A stretch of DNA of 64,000 bases from Hahellaceae bacterium (GCA_016716085.1 JADJWY010000023.1:1-64000); one strand, 5' to 3'. Shown: positions 8,426 through 17,378, counted from the first letter of the stretch. Made by a program: numbers and translations. Notes: a model not told the origin generated them from the sequence alone.

Positions 8426-10474
8426 ATGAGACCTGGCGCTGAGTCTCGGTTTGGAAAAGATCTGCTATTATCCAAAGGTGGGTCTTTGATTGGGCCGTTA
8501 AAAAGTAGTTGGAACGTGATAGAGAAAGCGATCAATTGGTTTTTTGGTATATCAAGACCACAAAAAAGGGTCCTGTCGATCGTTGGCGACATGATACTTT
8601 TATATTGCGCGGTTTGGCTGGCACTCTCTCTTCGCTACGACACCTTCTTTACATTTACCCATTTGCAGCTTTTGAGCGTTAGTTTGACCATTACCTTAAC
8701 CGTATTGGTCTTTATTCGAATTGGCCTTTATCGGGCGGTTATTCGTTTCATGGGATATCAGGCAATGATGTCTGTCGCTGTAGGCGTTACGCTTTCGGCG
8801 GGCATTTTAGTTGCAACCAGCTTTCTATTGACTGCCCATCTACCGCGATCCGTACCGTTGATCTATTGGGCGCTAGCCATGGTGTTTACGGGGGGGTCCC
8901 GTATGGCGGTGAGAGCGGCGATATCCACATTGTCTAAACCGCGTAAGCGTAAGGAGGGTGTGTTGATCTATGGCGCCGGTGATTTCGGCTGTCAATTGGC
9001 AACTGCCCTTTATCATAGCTCCGAACACACAGCCGTTGCGTTTGTAGATGATGACGAGTCCAAGGCTGGCTCTGTTGTTAAGGGGCTTCGGGTGTATCGC
9101 CCTGCAGAAATAGCACTCGTGCTTAATAAATTCAGAGTCCAGCGGGTACTATTGGCTATCAGTAATGCCTCTCATGCTCAGCGCGGCCTGATCCTGCGCT
9201 ACCTCGAACAGTTCCCGGTTAAAGTACAAACCATTCCTGGAATGTCAGACTTAGTTAATGGTCGGGCATCTATCACTGAGTTTCGAGAAATTGAGATCGA
9301 AGATCTTTTGGGGCGCGATTGTGTGCCACCAAGGGCCGATTTAATTGAGAAGAACACGTTTGGAAAAATAGTGTTTGTGTCGGGTGCCGGCGGTTCAATT
9401 GGCTCGGAGCTGTGCAGGCAGGTTGTGAATCAGGGGGCGCATCGCCTTGTGATGGTTGATGTTTGCGAGTATGCCCTTTACCAAATAGAGCATGAACTCA
9501 AGTGTTTGGTTGAATCAAAGGGTCTAAAAACGCAAATTATACCCATTGTGGGTTCTGTTCAGAAAGAACACCGAATGGAAGTCATTCTCCGTTCGTTCGA
9601 TGTTGAAGTGGTGTATCATGCGGCAGCCTACAAACATGTGCCCTTGGTTGAGCAAAATGTTGTGGAAGGTGTGCGGAACAATGTGTTTGGCACATGGTTT
9701 CTGGCAGAAGCTGCTGTCAGGGCGGGGGTGAAGTCGTTTGTATTGATCTCCACTGATAAGGCAGTTAGGCCCACCAATGTCATGGGCGCGTCCAAGCGAA
9801 TGGCAGAGCTTGTTTTGCAGGCGATGTCTGAGCGTTCCTCCGTAACCCGCTTCACCATGGTTCGTTTCGGCAATGTTCTTGGATCGTCCGGCTCGGTTGT
9901 CCCTCTGTTTCGGCAGCAGATAAAGGCGGGCGGCCCCGTTACCGTAACCCACAAAGATATCATCCGGTACTTTATGACGATTCCCGAAGCAGCTAGTCTG
10001 GTGTTGCAGGCGGGCGCGATGGGCTCTGGAGGGGAAGTATTTCTTCTTGATATGGGTGATCCGGTTAAAATTGATGAGCTAGCCGGCAAAATGATTCGCT
10101 TGATGGGGCACTCCGTGAAAGGAGAGGAAAACCCGGATGGCATTGAAATTGTGTATACGGGTCTTCGTCATGGTGAGAAGCTGTTTGAAGAATTGCTTAT
10201 CGGAGAAGGAAGCCAGGAAACTGAGCATCCCCGTATCATGAAGGCACGAGAGGATTGTCTCGATTGGATGACGACTAAATCCTTGCTAAGTGCTTTAGAT
10301 AGGGCCTGTCATCATTTTGACTGCTCGAACGTCAGGGAAATCCTGCTTGCGGCACCACTGGGATACACACCAGAAAGTGAGTGCGTTGACCTTGTTTGGC
10401 GTAAAGGAAAAGATATTCAGTTATTTGGTGATGATGACGCTCTGGTGCATGGGGCACAACGGGTTGCCATTTGA
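8426..10474 (+). CDS. pglF: Membrane UDP-GlcNAc 4,6-dehydratase (PglF/WbpM/FlaA1 type)
   Basis: A 682-residue membrane-anchored nucleotide-sugar 4,6-dehydratase, the first enzyme of UDP-bacillosamine and related pathways. The N-terminal part has about four transmembrane helices with RIGLYR and PRSVPLIYW, followed by a CoA-binding-like Rossmann domain (GAGDFG near 183-188). The catalytic SDR domain has SGAGGSIGSE near 318-327 and STDKAVRPTNVMGASK near 442-457, where methionine replaces the usual catalytic tyrosine as in WbpM and PglF. The length is that of WbpM-type enzymes. It starts 6 bases after the aminotransferase stop, and its own stop overlaps the TTG start of the epimerase. The next-but-one gene carries a second, catalytically incomplete copy of its N-terminal half. 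Confidence 0.92.
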   Translation: MRPGAESRFGKDLLLSKGGSLIGPLKSSWNVIEKAINWFFGISRPQKRVLSIVGDMILLYCAVWLALSLRYDTFFTFTHLQLLSVSLTITLTVLVFIRIGLYRAVIRFMGYQAMMSVAVGVTLSAGILVATSFLLTAHLPRSVPLIYWALAMVFTGGSRMAVRAAISTLSKPRKRKEGVLIYGAGDFGCQLATALYHSSEHTAVAFVDDDESKAGSVVKGLRVYRPAEIALVLNKFRVQRVLLAISNASHAQRGLILRYLEQFPVKVQTIPGMSDLVNGRASITEFREIEIEDLLGRDCVPPRADLIEKNTFGKIVFVSGAGGSIGSELCRQVVNQGAHRLVMVDVCEYALYQIEHELKCLVESKGLKTQIIPIVGSVQKEHRMEVILRSFDVEVVYHAAAYKHVPLVEQNVVEGVRNNVFGTWFLAEAAVRAGVKSFVLISTDKAVRPTNVMGASKRMAELVLQAMSERSSVTRFTMVRFGNVLGSSGSVVPLFRQQIKAGGPVTVTHKDIIRYFMTIPEAASLVLQAGAMGSGGEVFLLDMGDPVKIDELAGKMIRLMGHSVKGEENPDGIEIVYTGLRHGEKLFEELLIGEGSQETEHPRIMKAREDCLDWMTTKSLLSALDRACHHFDCSNVREILLAAPLGYTPESECVDLVWRKGKDIQLFGDDDALVHGAQRVAI

Positions 10475-11367
10475 TTCGAGTATTGATAACCGGAGCGAGT
10501 GGTTTTATTGGAAATGCGTTAACTCAGCATCTTGCTTCGGCTGGTGTTCTGGTATCAACATCCTCTCGCAATGCAGGGGGGGGCTTACAGCTTTCACCTG
10601 AAGTTGAGTTCTTTGATCCCCGCTTATTTGCCCACTTTGATGTGGTTGTCCACTGCGCAGCCCGTGTACATCAAATGAAAAGGCAGGGGCAGAGCGACAT
10701 GCTGTATTATCGGGATAACGTTCTGTTTCCTCGTAATTTGGCTGCAGCCTGTGCAAAAGCAGGTGTGAAGCACTTTGTCTTTATAAGTAGCATCAAGGTG
10801 TTAGGCGATTCTACCGGTGTTGCTCCGTTCAATGCCGTGTCAGTGCCAAACCCGCAGGACTGCTATGCTCGCTCCAAGTTGATGGCTGAGAACGTATTAA
10901 GAGAGTGTGTTCGCGATTCTGGGATGGCACTCAGCATTGTGCGTATACCGCTAGTCTATGGTCCCGAAGCGAAAGGAAACTTAGCTGCATTGGGGCGTAT
11001 GGCATCACGAGGGGTGCCGTTGCCCTTGGGTGGTATTCGAAATCGACGAAATCTGCTGGGTATGAGTAATCTCTGCGAGTTCATTACTCACCTTATTGTC
11101 CGTGGCGGTAGATTTGGGTGCCCCGAAGTGTTTTTGCTCGCTGACGAAAGGCCTGTGAGCACGCCCGAGGTATATACTTATCTAGGCAAAAGGTGCGGTA
11201 AACGTATATATTTGCCCGAAGTTCCAAGCATTTTGTGGCGATTAATTGGTAAAGTTCCCGGCTTTCGGCCGATTGTTGATCGTCTGACAGGAAACCTTGA
11301 AGTCGATATTTCAGAAACAATTCGGGCTACTGAGTGGAGTCCGCGTCATGAATCGTTAACCGATTAA
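10471..11367 (+). CDS. NAD-dependent sugar epimerase/dehydratase (WbpV/GalE-like SDR)
   Basis: This 298-residue extended SDR protein probably remodels a nucleotide sugar, as an epimerase or reductase. It opens with LITGASGFIGNAL (NAD-binding GxxGxxG), has VVHCAARVHQM, ISSIKVLGD and the catalytic YARSK motif, then RIPLVYGP. The start is TTG 10471, overlapping the dehydratase stop as TTGA, so the two are translationally coupled. Similar short epimerases occur next to WbpL-type transferases in Pseudomonas O-antigen loci (WbpV), and here the WbpL-like gene follows directly. The substrate is not determined by the sequence; UDP-GlcNAc or a 4-keto intermediate from the preceding enzyme are reasonable guesses. 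Confidence 0.82.
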   Translation: MIRVLITGASGFIGNALTQHLASAGVLVSTSSRNAGGGLQLSPEVEFFDPRLFAHFDVVVHCAARVHQMKRQGQSDMLYYRDNVLFPRNLAAACAKAGVKHFVFISSIKVLGDSTGVAPFNAVSVPNPQDCYARSKLMAENVLRECVRDSGMALSIVRIPLVYGPEAKGNLAALGRMASRGVPLPLGGIRNRRNLLGMSNLCEFITHLIVRGGRFGCPEVFLLADERPVSTPEVYTYLGKRCGKRIYLPEVPSILWRLIGKVPGFRPIVDRLTGNLEVDISETIRATEWSPRHESLTD

Positions 11368-11383
11368 ACCAAAGCGCTTTCTG

Positions 11384-13246
11384 ATGACTGCAGTTAACCT
11401 TGATTTTATATTATGGGCACCTTTGCTGTCCGTTGTTTTGACGTTGCTCATCACGCCTCCGCTATTACGTTATGCCCAAATCAGGCTTCTGGATGTTCCC
11501 GTTGCTCGAAGCTCACATGTACTGCCAACACCTAAAGGTGGAGGTTTGGGGTTTGCTACGGCAATTCTAGCAGCGCTATTGATTACCAGGCCCGAAGGAT
11601 TTGCCCTTCTCTTTGCCACTTCTATGGCCATCGTGGCGGTAAGTTTTCTTGATGATTTGAAGGGCTTGCATCAGTTGCCTCGTGTTACCGTTCAGCTAGT
11701 TTCTGCTACTGTGCTCGTAAGTCTAATTCCAGGTTGGCCATCGCTTTCTCCTTTAGATCGGTTGCATAACTCTGATCTTTTTATAGGCTTCATTTTCATA
11801 GGGTGTTTAGTCTGGTCGGTTAATCTATATAATTTCATGGACGGTCTCGATGGGTTGGCCACTTCAGAAGGTGTTTTTATATCAATAGGGCTCGCCGGTC
11901 TTGCTCTATGGGCGGACGAGTGGCGGTGGGCTTTATTTTTTACAGGTTCCGGGACAGCATTGCTGGCTTTTCTAAAGTTCAACTGGCCCCCTGCAAAACT
12001 GTTTATGGGCGATTCCGGCAGTGCCTTCTTGGGATGGCTGTTTGGTTCAGGGAGCCTGCTGCTTGCAGGAACCACATCTATCCCAATCTGGCTCCCACTG
12101 ATGCTGGTCTCGGTTTTTGTAACAGATGCCAGTCTTACGCTTTTGAGACGTTTCATAAACGGTGAGCAAATTTTTGATGCGCATCGAAGCCATTTGTACC
12201 AGGTACTAGCCGACCGTCTTGGAGGACATTCTAAGACGGTCTGGCTTTACATGAGCCTTAATGTGTTTCTGGTGGCTCCTATGGTAGTGGTGGCTGCCCA
12301 TTTTCCAGATTATGCAGTCGTCTTATGTCTAGCCCTTTACCTGCTCCTTTTTACTGGCTACGTTCTGACCTGGGCGTGGACCCGGTTAGTATACTACCGA
12401 ATACAGCAGCAACGACTTGCCGCTCTTCATATGCGTCGCTCACCATTGAGTCTGGTGCTTGCTGCCGATGGCGTAGCGGTAGGATTTGCAGTCCTGCTCG
12501 CTTACCTTGTGAGACTGGGGCCGGGTCATATTGAGGAGCTTCAGTATGAATGGTTGCTTGCTCCGCTAGTGGCATTGGCCAGCTGCTATGCGTTCTACCG
12601 ATTAGGGGTATACAGAATAGCCGTCAAGAATATGGTGAATGCTGACCTGTGGGTGCTATCTGTTGCTTCGATACTATCATCTGTAATTTTAGCGGCTAGT
12701 GGCTTTCTATCTCAGGCATTCATGCCTCGCTCGTTGCCGCTGGTGTATTTTCTAATTCTTTTGGCTTTAATCGGTGGCGGTAGGGTCGTATCCAGAGCAA
12801 TTTCCCGCGGACGTATAAAGCCTCATCAGATACCTGCGCTCATCATTAATTTGGAGGGTAAAGGTGAGCGTGTAATTGCCGACCTCAATTTAGATTCGAG
12901 TTTGGTGCCAGTGGGTATTGTAGATGTTCGCGCCGAATTGAAGGGCGAGGTGGTCGAGGGGATGAAAGTCTACAGCCCATCAGAATTAGACGAGGTAGTA
13001 GCAGCCTTGAATGTTAAACATTTGTTAGTCGTCGGAAGTTCGGTTCCACGCTACTTGCAGCGATATTGGAGTCGAGCAGGTCAGAAAGCTGGCGTTTCTA
13101 TCTATTGCCTGCACGGTTCGGAGCAGCGCTTGGCGCGGCATTATGCGCCTCGAGTATCGACTTGGGTTCCTGCGAATCTGCCTTCAAATGAGTGGAGCAA
13201 AATTGATATCATCCAGTCTTCCGATATCACCAAGACCAAGAATTGA
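11384..13246 (+). CDS. WecA/WbpL-like phosphoglycosyltransferase fused to a PglF-type membrane and Rossmann region
   Basis: A 620-residue membrane protein made of two parts. Residues 1 to about 340 are a polytopic MraY/WecA-family transferase that moves a HexNAc-1-phosphate onto undecaprenyl phosphate: TPKGGG (49-54), FLDDLKG (89-94), NFMDGLDG (150-157), FMGDSGSAF (207-215) and HRSHLYQ (267-273) are all present. Residues about 352-620 resemble the first half of the PglF-like protein encoded upstream: four hydrophobic helices, the same RLGVYR and PRSLPLVYF landmarks (448-456) and a Rossmann-like domain, but no catalytic SDR domain. In that Rossmann domain the glycine motif is altered to INLEGKGER. 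I infer a fusion with a regulatory or scaffolding C-terminus. A frameshift is not needed to explain it. Confidence 0.85.
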   Translation: MTAVNLDFILWAPLLSVVLTLLITPPLLRYAQIRLLDVPVARSSHVLPTPKGGGLGFATAILAALLITRPEGFALLFATSMAIVAVSFLDDLKGLHQLPRVTVQLVSATVLVSLIPGWPSLSPLDRLHNSDLFIGFIFIGCLVWSVNLYNFMDGLDGLATSEGVFISIGLAGLALWADEWRWALFFTGSGTALLAFLKFNWPPAKLFMGDSGSAFLGWLFGSGSLLLAGTTSIPIWLPLMLVSVFVTDASLTLLRRFINGEQIFDAHRSHLYQVLADRLGGHSKTVWLYMSLNVFLVAPMVVVAAHFPDYAVVLCLALYLLLFTGYVLTWAWTRLVYYRIQQQRLAALHMRRSPLSLVLAADGVAVGFAVLLAYLVRLGPGHIEELQYEWLLAPLVALASCYAFYRLGVYRIAVKNMVNADLWVLSVASILSSVILAASGFLSQAFMPRSLPLVYFLILLALIGGGRVVSRAISRGRIKPHQIPALIINLEGKGERVIADLNLDSSLVPVGIVDVRAELKGEVVEGMKVYSPSELDEVVAALNVKHLLVVGSSVPRYLQRYWSRAGQKAGVSIYCLHGSEQRLARHYAPRVSTWVPANLPSNEWSKIDIIQSSDITKTKN

Positions 13247-13258
13247 AGGAAGTACTTC

Positions 13259-15127
13259 TTGAGCGCAATCGCCGGCTTTGTCAGCCAGGGACTGAACGAG
13301 TCCCATCTTCACGCCATGCTCGATACCGCACGTTTCGGGGGGGCTGAAGGTCTGGGCCAATTTCAGTCCGGCAACCTCTGTGCAGGCGCCTGTCAGCTTG
13401 CTTTTCTCGATAAGGCGCACGGCCAGCAACCCCATTTGGCAAAAGGGGGAAATGTTGCCGCTTTCCTGAATGGCGAAATATATAATTTTGCAGCGCTCCG
13501 TGAGGAGCTTGAGGGCAAGGGATGCGTATTTAAGACCGACTGTGATACCGAGGTGCTGGCTCAGAGTTATGCAGTATGGGGTTGGCCGGGCTTCCTGCAG
13601 CACCTGGATGGCATGTTTGCGGTGGCTATCGTCGATGTCAGGGCCAATCAGTTATTGCTGGCGCGCGACCGCTTCGGTGAGAAATCGCTCTATTTCACCC
13701 ACTGTGATGAAGGCTTTGCCTTTGGATCGACCCTGTTGTCCGTGAGCGCGATGCCGTGGGTGAGTGATGCCTGGGACAACGCGGGCCTCGATTATTATTT
13801 GTCGCTGCAGTTTGTGCCGGGCTCGCGCACCTTGCTTAAGGATGTCGAGCAGTTGCTACCGGGGGAATCACTGGCGCTGGATCTCCAATCGTTGACCTAT
13901 GTACGGTATCGATATTATGTGCCTTCGCCAAAGGAGGAGAGTGCGACCGATGACGCGCTGAGTAGCGCGCTTCAATCCAGTATCGCGTCGCGAATGAGGG
14001 CAAATGCCCCCTTGGGAGTGCTGCTTTCAGGGGGGATGGGAAGTGCATTGATCGCAGCCTTAGCGGCATCTGCGCAACCGGGTATCCGAACTTACGCCGT
14101 CGGTATTGAGTCTGCGGACAACGCCCGGCGTCACTATGCAGAGAGGGTTGCCGGACACTTGGGTACCTCCCATACGTCTCTGAATCTCACATTGGGTGAA
14201 TTACTGGATGTATTGCCCCGTGTGGCGGCGAGCATGGACACGCCCGTGGGAGACCCAAGTGTTTTGCCATTGTTTTGTTTGGCTCAGGTGGCAGGCCAGG
14301 ACCTTGCGGCGATGTTGGTGGAGTGTGGGGCAGAAGAAGCGTTTGCTGGCCATGGTTACTACCGGCCTTTTCTGGCAGTAGGCGCTGAAGAGGGGTGGCG
14401 GACGCGCCTGCTGAATTGGGTGTCTCGACTCAAAGGGCGGGCGTCGCCTTCTTCCTCTGGAAATGACCCTTGCCCTGGCTTGTTCGATGAGGCTAATCGG
14501 AACCTGCGTTCAGGTCTGCCCATCGCCCTGACCGAGTCGGAACGATTGGCGATTCTCGATGGGCAGAACGGCGGGGTGGCCTGTGACAATTATGGCCGAT
14601 GGCTGATTGCGCGCGTTCGCGAGCAGTCGAATCCGTTGCTGCAATCCACGCTGTGTGATGTCTTGAGTGGTCTGCCGGATCACCGCCTGGTGGTCTACGA
14701 TCGGATGATGATGGCACATGGCCTGGAATGCCGTTCGCCATTTCTTCTCTCAAACCTTATGGAAATGGGCTTGAGCTTGCCCGAGAGTGAGCGGATGACC
14801 CGGCAGGACATGCTAATTGCGCTTAAGCGTGTGGCCAGGCGTTACCTCCCCACTGAGCTGTTGGATTACCCTGAGTCATCCCTGAAAGTGCCCTTATCAG
14901 CCTTTCTGCCGCTATGGTTTGAGCGTGTTGGGGGTGCTGCCGCATATCTCCGTGGCAGTGGTCTGACGGGGATTAATATCGAACCACTGATCGACATCGT
15001 TGAAGCGGACCTGGCGCAAGGTGTTCGACGTGGTCGTTTATTGTTCTCTATCGTAATGTTGGTGGAGTGGTGGACGTCCTTTTCCCGTCAGCGCGCCGAC
15101 TTGCTCAGGTTGATGGCGCAGTCCTAA
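13259..15127 (+). CDS. Asparagine synthetase-like protein with altered catalytic motifs
   Basis: The full-length, uninterrupted 622-residue product keeps the architecture of AsnB: an N-terminal glutamine amidotransferase domain and a C-terminal synthetase domain. Yet the signatures are changed. Cys2 of the usual MCGIAGF is Ser2 (SAIAGF), the RGPD motif reads FGGAEG, and the RRLAI arginines read CQLAF. The synthetase P-loop SGGxDS is SGGMGS (257-262), and the GEGADE motif is ECGAEE (355-360). NGEIYN (71-76), DTEV and ARDRFGEKSLY are kept. A TTG start at 13259 follows a good AAGGA, so Ser2 is not a start-site artefact. AsnB homologues in O-antigen loci (WbpS type) amidate uronic acids, but this one is probably unable to hydrolyse glutamine or activate its substrate. 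Confidence 0.88.
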   Translation: MSAIAGFVSQGLNESHLHAMLDTARFGGAEGLGQFQSGNLCAGACQLAFLDKAHGQQPHLAKGGNVAAFLNGEIYNFAALREELEGKGCVFKTDCDTEVLAQSYAVWGWPGFLQHLDGMFAVAIVDVRANQLLLARDRFGEKSLYFTHCDEGFAFGSTLLSVSAMPWVSDAWDNAGLDYYLSLQFVPGSRTLLKDVEQLLPGESLALDLQSLTYVRYRYYVPSPKEESATDDALSSALQSSIASRMRANAPLGVLLSGGMGSALIAALAASAQPGIRTYAVGIESADNARRHYAERVAGHLGTSHTSLNLTLGELLDVLPRVAASMDTPVGDPSVLPLFCLAQVAGQDLAAMLVECGAEEAFAGHGYYRPFLAVGAEEGWRTRLLNWVSRLKGRASPSSSGNDPCPGLFDEANRNLRSGLPIALTESERLAILDGQNGGVACDNYGRWLIARVREQSNPLLQSTLCDVLSGLPDHRLVVYDRMMMAHGLECRSPFLLSNLMEMGLSLPESERMTRQDMLIALKRVARRYLPTELLDYPESSLKVPLSAFLPLWFERVGGAAAYLRGSGLTGINIEPLIDIVEADLAQGVRRGRLLFSIVMLVEWWTSFSRQRADLLRLMAQS

Positions 15128-16076
15128 CCGCACACTGCCCAAGCGCCTCAACCCAGCCGCGATAAAGCTCGGTATAGCGCGTGGAGTCTTGACCCATTGG
15201 ATCCAGCGTAACGGTCTGTGCTGCGAGCGTGGCGAGTTTGTCGACCAGCCGGCTGCCGCCAAACTGAGGCTCGTTGATCAGGCAATGTGGTGAGCGCTGG
15301 AAGGCGTCGCGTAGCACGCCGAAATGACGGGCGCCGGGCGTGAGATCGGATTGTGTTACAACCACTTCGCTGACCTGCAAATTGAGATCATTCATCAGAT
15401 AGGCAAAACCGTTGTGGTAGCTGACCAGTCTGACCCCTGCCAGATCAGGAGCAGGCGGCAGACCGCTCAGTGATTCAGCGAAATTGCTCAGTCGCTGGTC
15501 AATCTTTGCCGTCAGGTGTGGGTGGCGCTGCTTCAATACGTCTCCAATGCGCTGCGCACTTTCCAGTGCCTGCCTGCGCCCCAGCCAGAGGTGACTGTCA
15601 ACCTGGCCGGGTGCGTGATCGTCTTCGTGGCCATCGTCTGCTTCAGCGTCAGCGTCGTCATGTGCGTGAGCAGGGTTGCCGAAGGCCTTGTATCGCAGCA
15701 ACAATTCTGGCGCGTGGTCCTCAAAGACCCTGATTAGGGCCAGTGTCTGCTGTGGGGGAGCTTTTTTAAGCACGGCTGGCATAAAAGATTCCATGCCGGG
15801 GCCGATCCACACAAACAGTTCGCTGGCTGCCAGCTGACGGATGTCGCTGGGTTTGAGGGCATAACTATGGGGCGAGACATTAGGCGGCAGCAGGGACTGC
15901 ACCTCGACCAGGGGACCAAAGGCTTCTTTGACAATCAACGCCAGTGGTTTGATTGAGGTCAACACCGCAACCGGCTCTGCGGATTCAGAAGGTTCTGCGT
16001 GGGTTGCAGGGGCAGAGAGTCCGAGTGCGCCGCTTAAAACTGCGCCAAACAGAGACGGTAATCGAGGCAGGGTCAT
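15105..16076 (-). CDS. znuA: Zinc ABC transporter periplasmic binding protein
   Basis: ZnuA-family (cluster A-I) metal-binding protein that would deliver zinc to a ZnuBC permease. It has a cleavable signal peptide ending near THA|EP, the early TSIKPLALIV strand, NVSPHSY with a metal-binding histidine, and a His/Asp/Glu-rich loop (near residues 138-156, AHAHDDADAEADDGHEDDH) characteristic of ZnuA. Further ligand regions are VSYHNGF and the C-terminal LDPMG. ATG 16076 has a better-placed AGGA than ATG 16085, which sits directly on the same AGG, so the shorter start is used. No znuB, znuC or zur lies in the window. Its end overlaps the 3' end of the asparagine-synthetase-like gene by 23 bases. 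I looked for a Zur operator upstream and could not find a convincing one. Confidence 0.92.
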   Translation of the reverse strand: MTLPRLPSLFGAVLSGALGLSAPATHAEPSESAEPVAVLTSIKPLALIVKEAFGPLVEVQSLLPPNVSPHSYALKPSDIRQLAASELFVWIGPGMESFMPAVLKKAPPQQTLALIRVFEDHAPELLLRYKAFGNPAHAHDDADAEADDGHEDDHAPGQVDSHLWLGRRQALESAQRIGDVLKQRHPHLTAKIDQRLSNFAESLSGLPPAPDLAGVRLVSYHNGFAYLMNDLNLQVSEVVVTQSDLTPGARHFGVLRDAFQRSPHCLINEPQFGGSRLVDKLATLAAQTVTLDPMGQDSTRYTELYRGWVEALGQCAVRTAPST

Positions 16077-16181
16077 CAGCCACATCCTAAGGTCAGACGA
16101 TCAATTCGGGCTGTCATCTTACAAAGTTTGTGGGATTGTCTACAATGAAGTTGTGATCGAATTGATTTGGCAGAGAATTCC

Positions 16182-16538
16182 GTGAATACGACCCCTAAAT
16201 TTGGCGCCCGCAGTGGTATCCTGACGCTCACCATCAAAGATAAGGCTGTCCTGTATGCGGCATACATGCCTTTTATACAGAACGGGGGCCTGTTTATTCC
16301 GACCTCGAAAACCTATCAACTGGGGGATGAAGTTTTTTTATTGCTGAACCTGATGGATGAAAGCGAGAAAATACCGGTGGCTGGCAAAGTGGTCTGGATC
16401 ACACCGAAAGGTGCTCAGGGAAACCGTGCGGCAGGCATTGGCGTGCAATTCAATGCGGAGGATGAAATGGCCCGCAACAAGATCGAAACCTATCTGGCCG
16501 GCGCGCTCAGCTCGGATCGCCCCACGCATACCATGTAA
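16182..16538 (+). CDS. pilZ: PilZ domain protein, type IV pilus assembly
   Basis: The 118-residue protein matches the original PilZ of type IV pilus biogenesis, a small cytoplasmic protein that partners PilB and FimX in pilus extension. Residues include ILTLTIKDKAVLYAAYMPF, NGGLFIPT and VAGKVVWITPKGAQGNRAAGIGVQF. Like true PilZ, it lacks the N-terminal RxxxR c-di-GMP binding motif seen in other PilZ domains. The start is taken as GTG 16182; an in-frame TTG at 16167 would add five residues but has no ribosome-binding site. In pseudomonads pilZ follows holB and precedes tatD; here tatD follows but holB is replaced by the divergent znuA, so the neighbourhood has been rearranged upstream. Confidence 0.9.
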   Translation: MNTTPKFGARSGILTLTIKDKAVLYAAYMPFIQNGGLFIPTSKTYQLGDEVFLLLNLMDESEKIPVAGKVVWITPKGAQGNRAAGIGVQFNAEDEMARNKIETYLAGALSSDRPTHTM

Positions 16539-16586
16539 GGGTAAAGTTCGTTACACTACGGTGTTTCAGCGAACGATTAACCTGCG

Positions 16587-17378
16587 ATGTATTTAGATTC
16601 CCATTGTCATCTGGATCGACTGGATTTAACCCCTTTCGATCATTCTTTGGATAAGGCACTTCAGTCAGCGCGACAGAATGGCGTCTCTGGCTTTTTGTGT
16701 GTCGACATCGATCTCGACAATTTTGCGGCCGTCAGGCAGATCGCAGAGGCACACCCCGATATCTGGTGTTCGGCGGGCGTGCACCCCAACGCTGAGTTTG
16801 ATACACCCTTGACCGCCGAGACGCTTAAAGCGCTGGCGCTGTCGTCTCCCAAAGTAGTCGCCATAGGTGAATGCGGGCTGGATTATTATCGGGGCCTGGA
16901 CGATCGTCTACTGCAGCTGGAGCGTTTCCAGACCCAGCTCGACGTTGCTGTGGAACTGGATCTGCCGGTCATTATCCATACCCGCGAGGCCCGTGAAGAT
17001 ACCTTGCTCCATCTGCGTCGTTTTGCGGCTCAGGGTGGGCGTGGCGTGCTGCATTGCTTTACCGAGTCGCTGGAGATGGCGCAGGAAGCCATTGAGTTTG
17101 GGTTTATGGTGTCGTTTTCAGGCATTATCACCTTCCGCAATGCGCAGCCTTTGCGTGATGTGGTTAAGGCGCTGCCACTTGAAAGTCTATTGATCGAGAC
17201 TGACTCACCCTATCTGGCGCCGGTGCCGCATCGGGGTAAATCCAACCACCCAGGGTGGGTCGTCGATGTGGCGGCGTGTATGGCTGACGTCAAGCAGGTG
17301 CCTCCTGAAAGGGTGGCGCAGCAGACGCAGGACAACTTCTTCCGACTCTTTTCCCGTGCGCAAAGGGCCCCCGCGTGA
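16587..17378 (+). CDS. tatD: TatD family metal-dependent hydrolase
   Basis: This 263-residue TIM-barrel metal-dependent hydrolase belongs to the TatD/YcfH DNase family. Expected metal-ligand motifs are visible: DSHCHLDRL at the N-terminus (4-12), IGECGLDYYR, VIIHTREA, LHCFT and the C-terminal ETDSPYLAPVP. Members remove nucleotides from DNA 3' ends in a metal-dependent way and are cytoplasmic. The gene follows pilZ at 48 bases and its TGA overlaps the GTG of the next gene, so it forms part of a pilZ-tatD-hydrolase-DUF4892 unit. Confidence 0.93.
   Translation: MYLDSHCHLDRLDLTPFDHSLDKALQSARQNGVSGFLCVDIDLDNFAAVRQIAEAHPDIWCSAGVHPNAEFDTPLTAETLKALALSSPKVVAIGECGLDYYRGLDDRLLQLERFQTQLDVAVELDLPVIIHTREAREDTLLHLRRFAAQGGRGVLHCFTESLEMAQEAIEFGFMVSFSGIITFRNAQPLRDVVKALPLESLLIETDSPYLAPVPHRGKSNHPGWVVDVAACMADVKQVPPERVAQQTQDNFFRLFSRAQRAPA

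Noticed and set aside
16077..16181. Zur box upstream of znuA
   Set aside because: No sequence close to the known GAAATGTTATANTATAACATTTC palindrome was visible in the 100 bases upstream.
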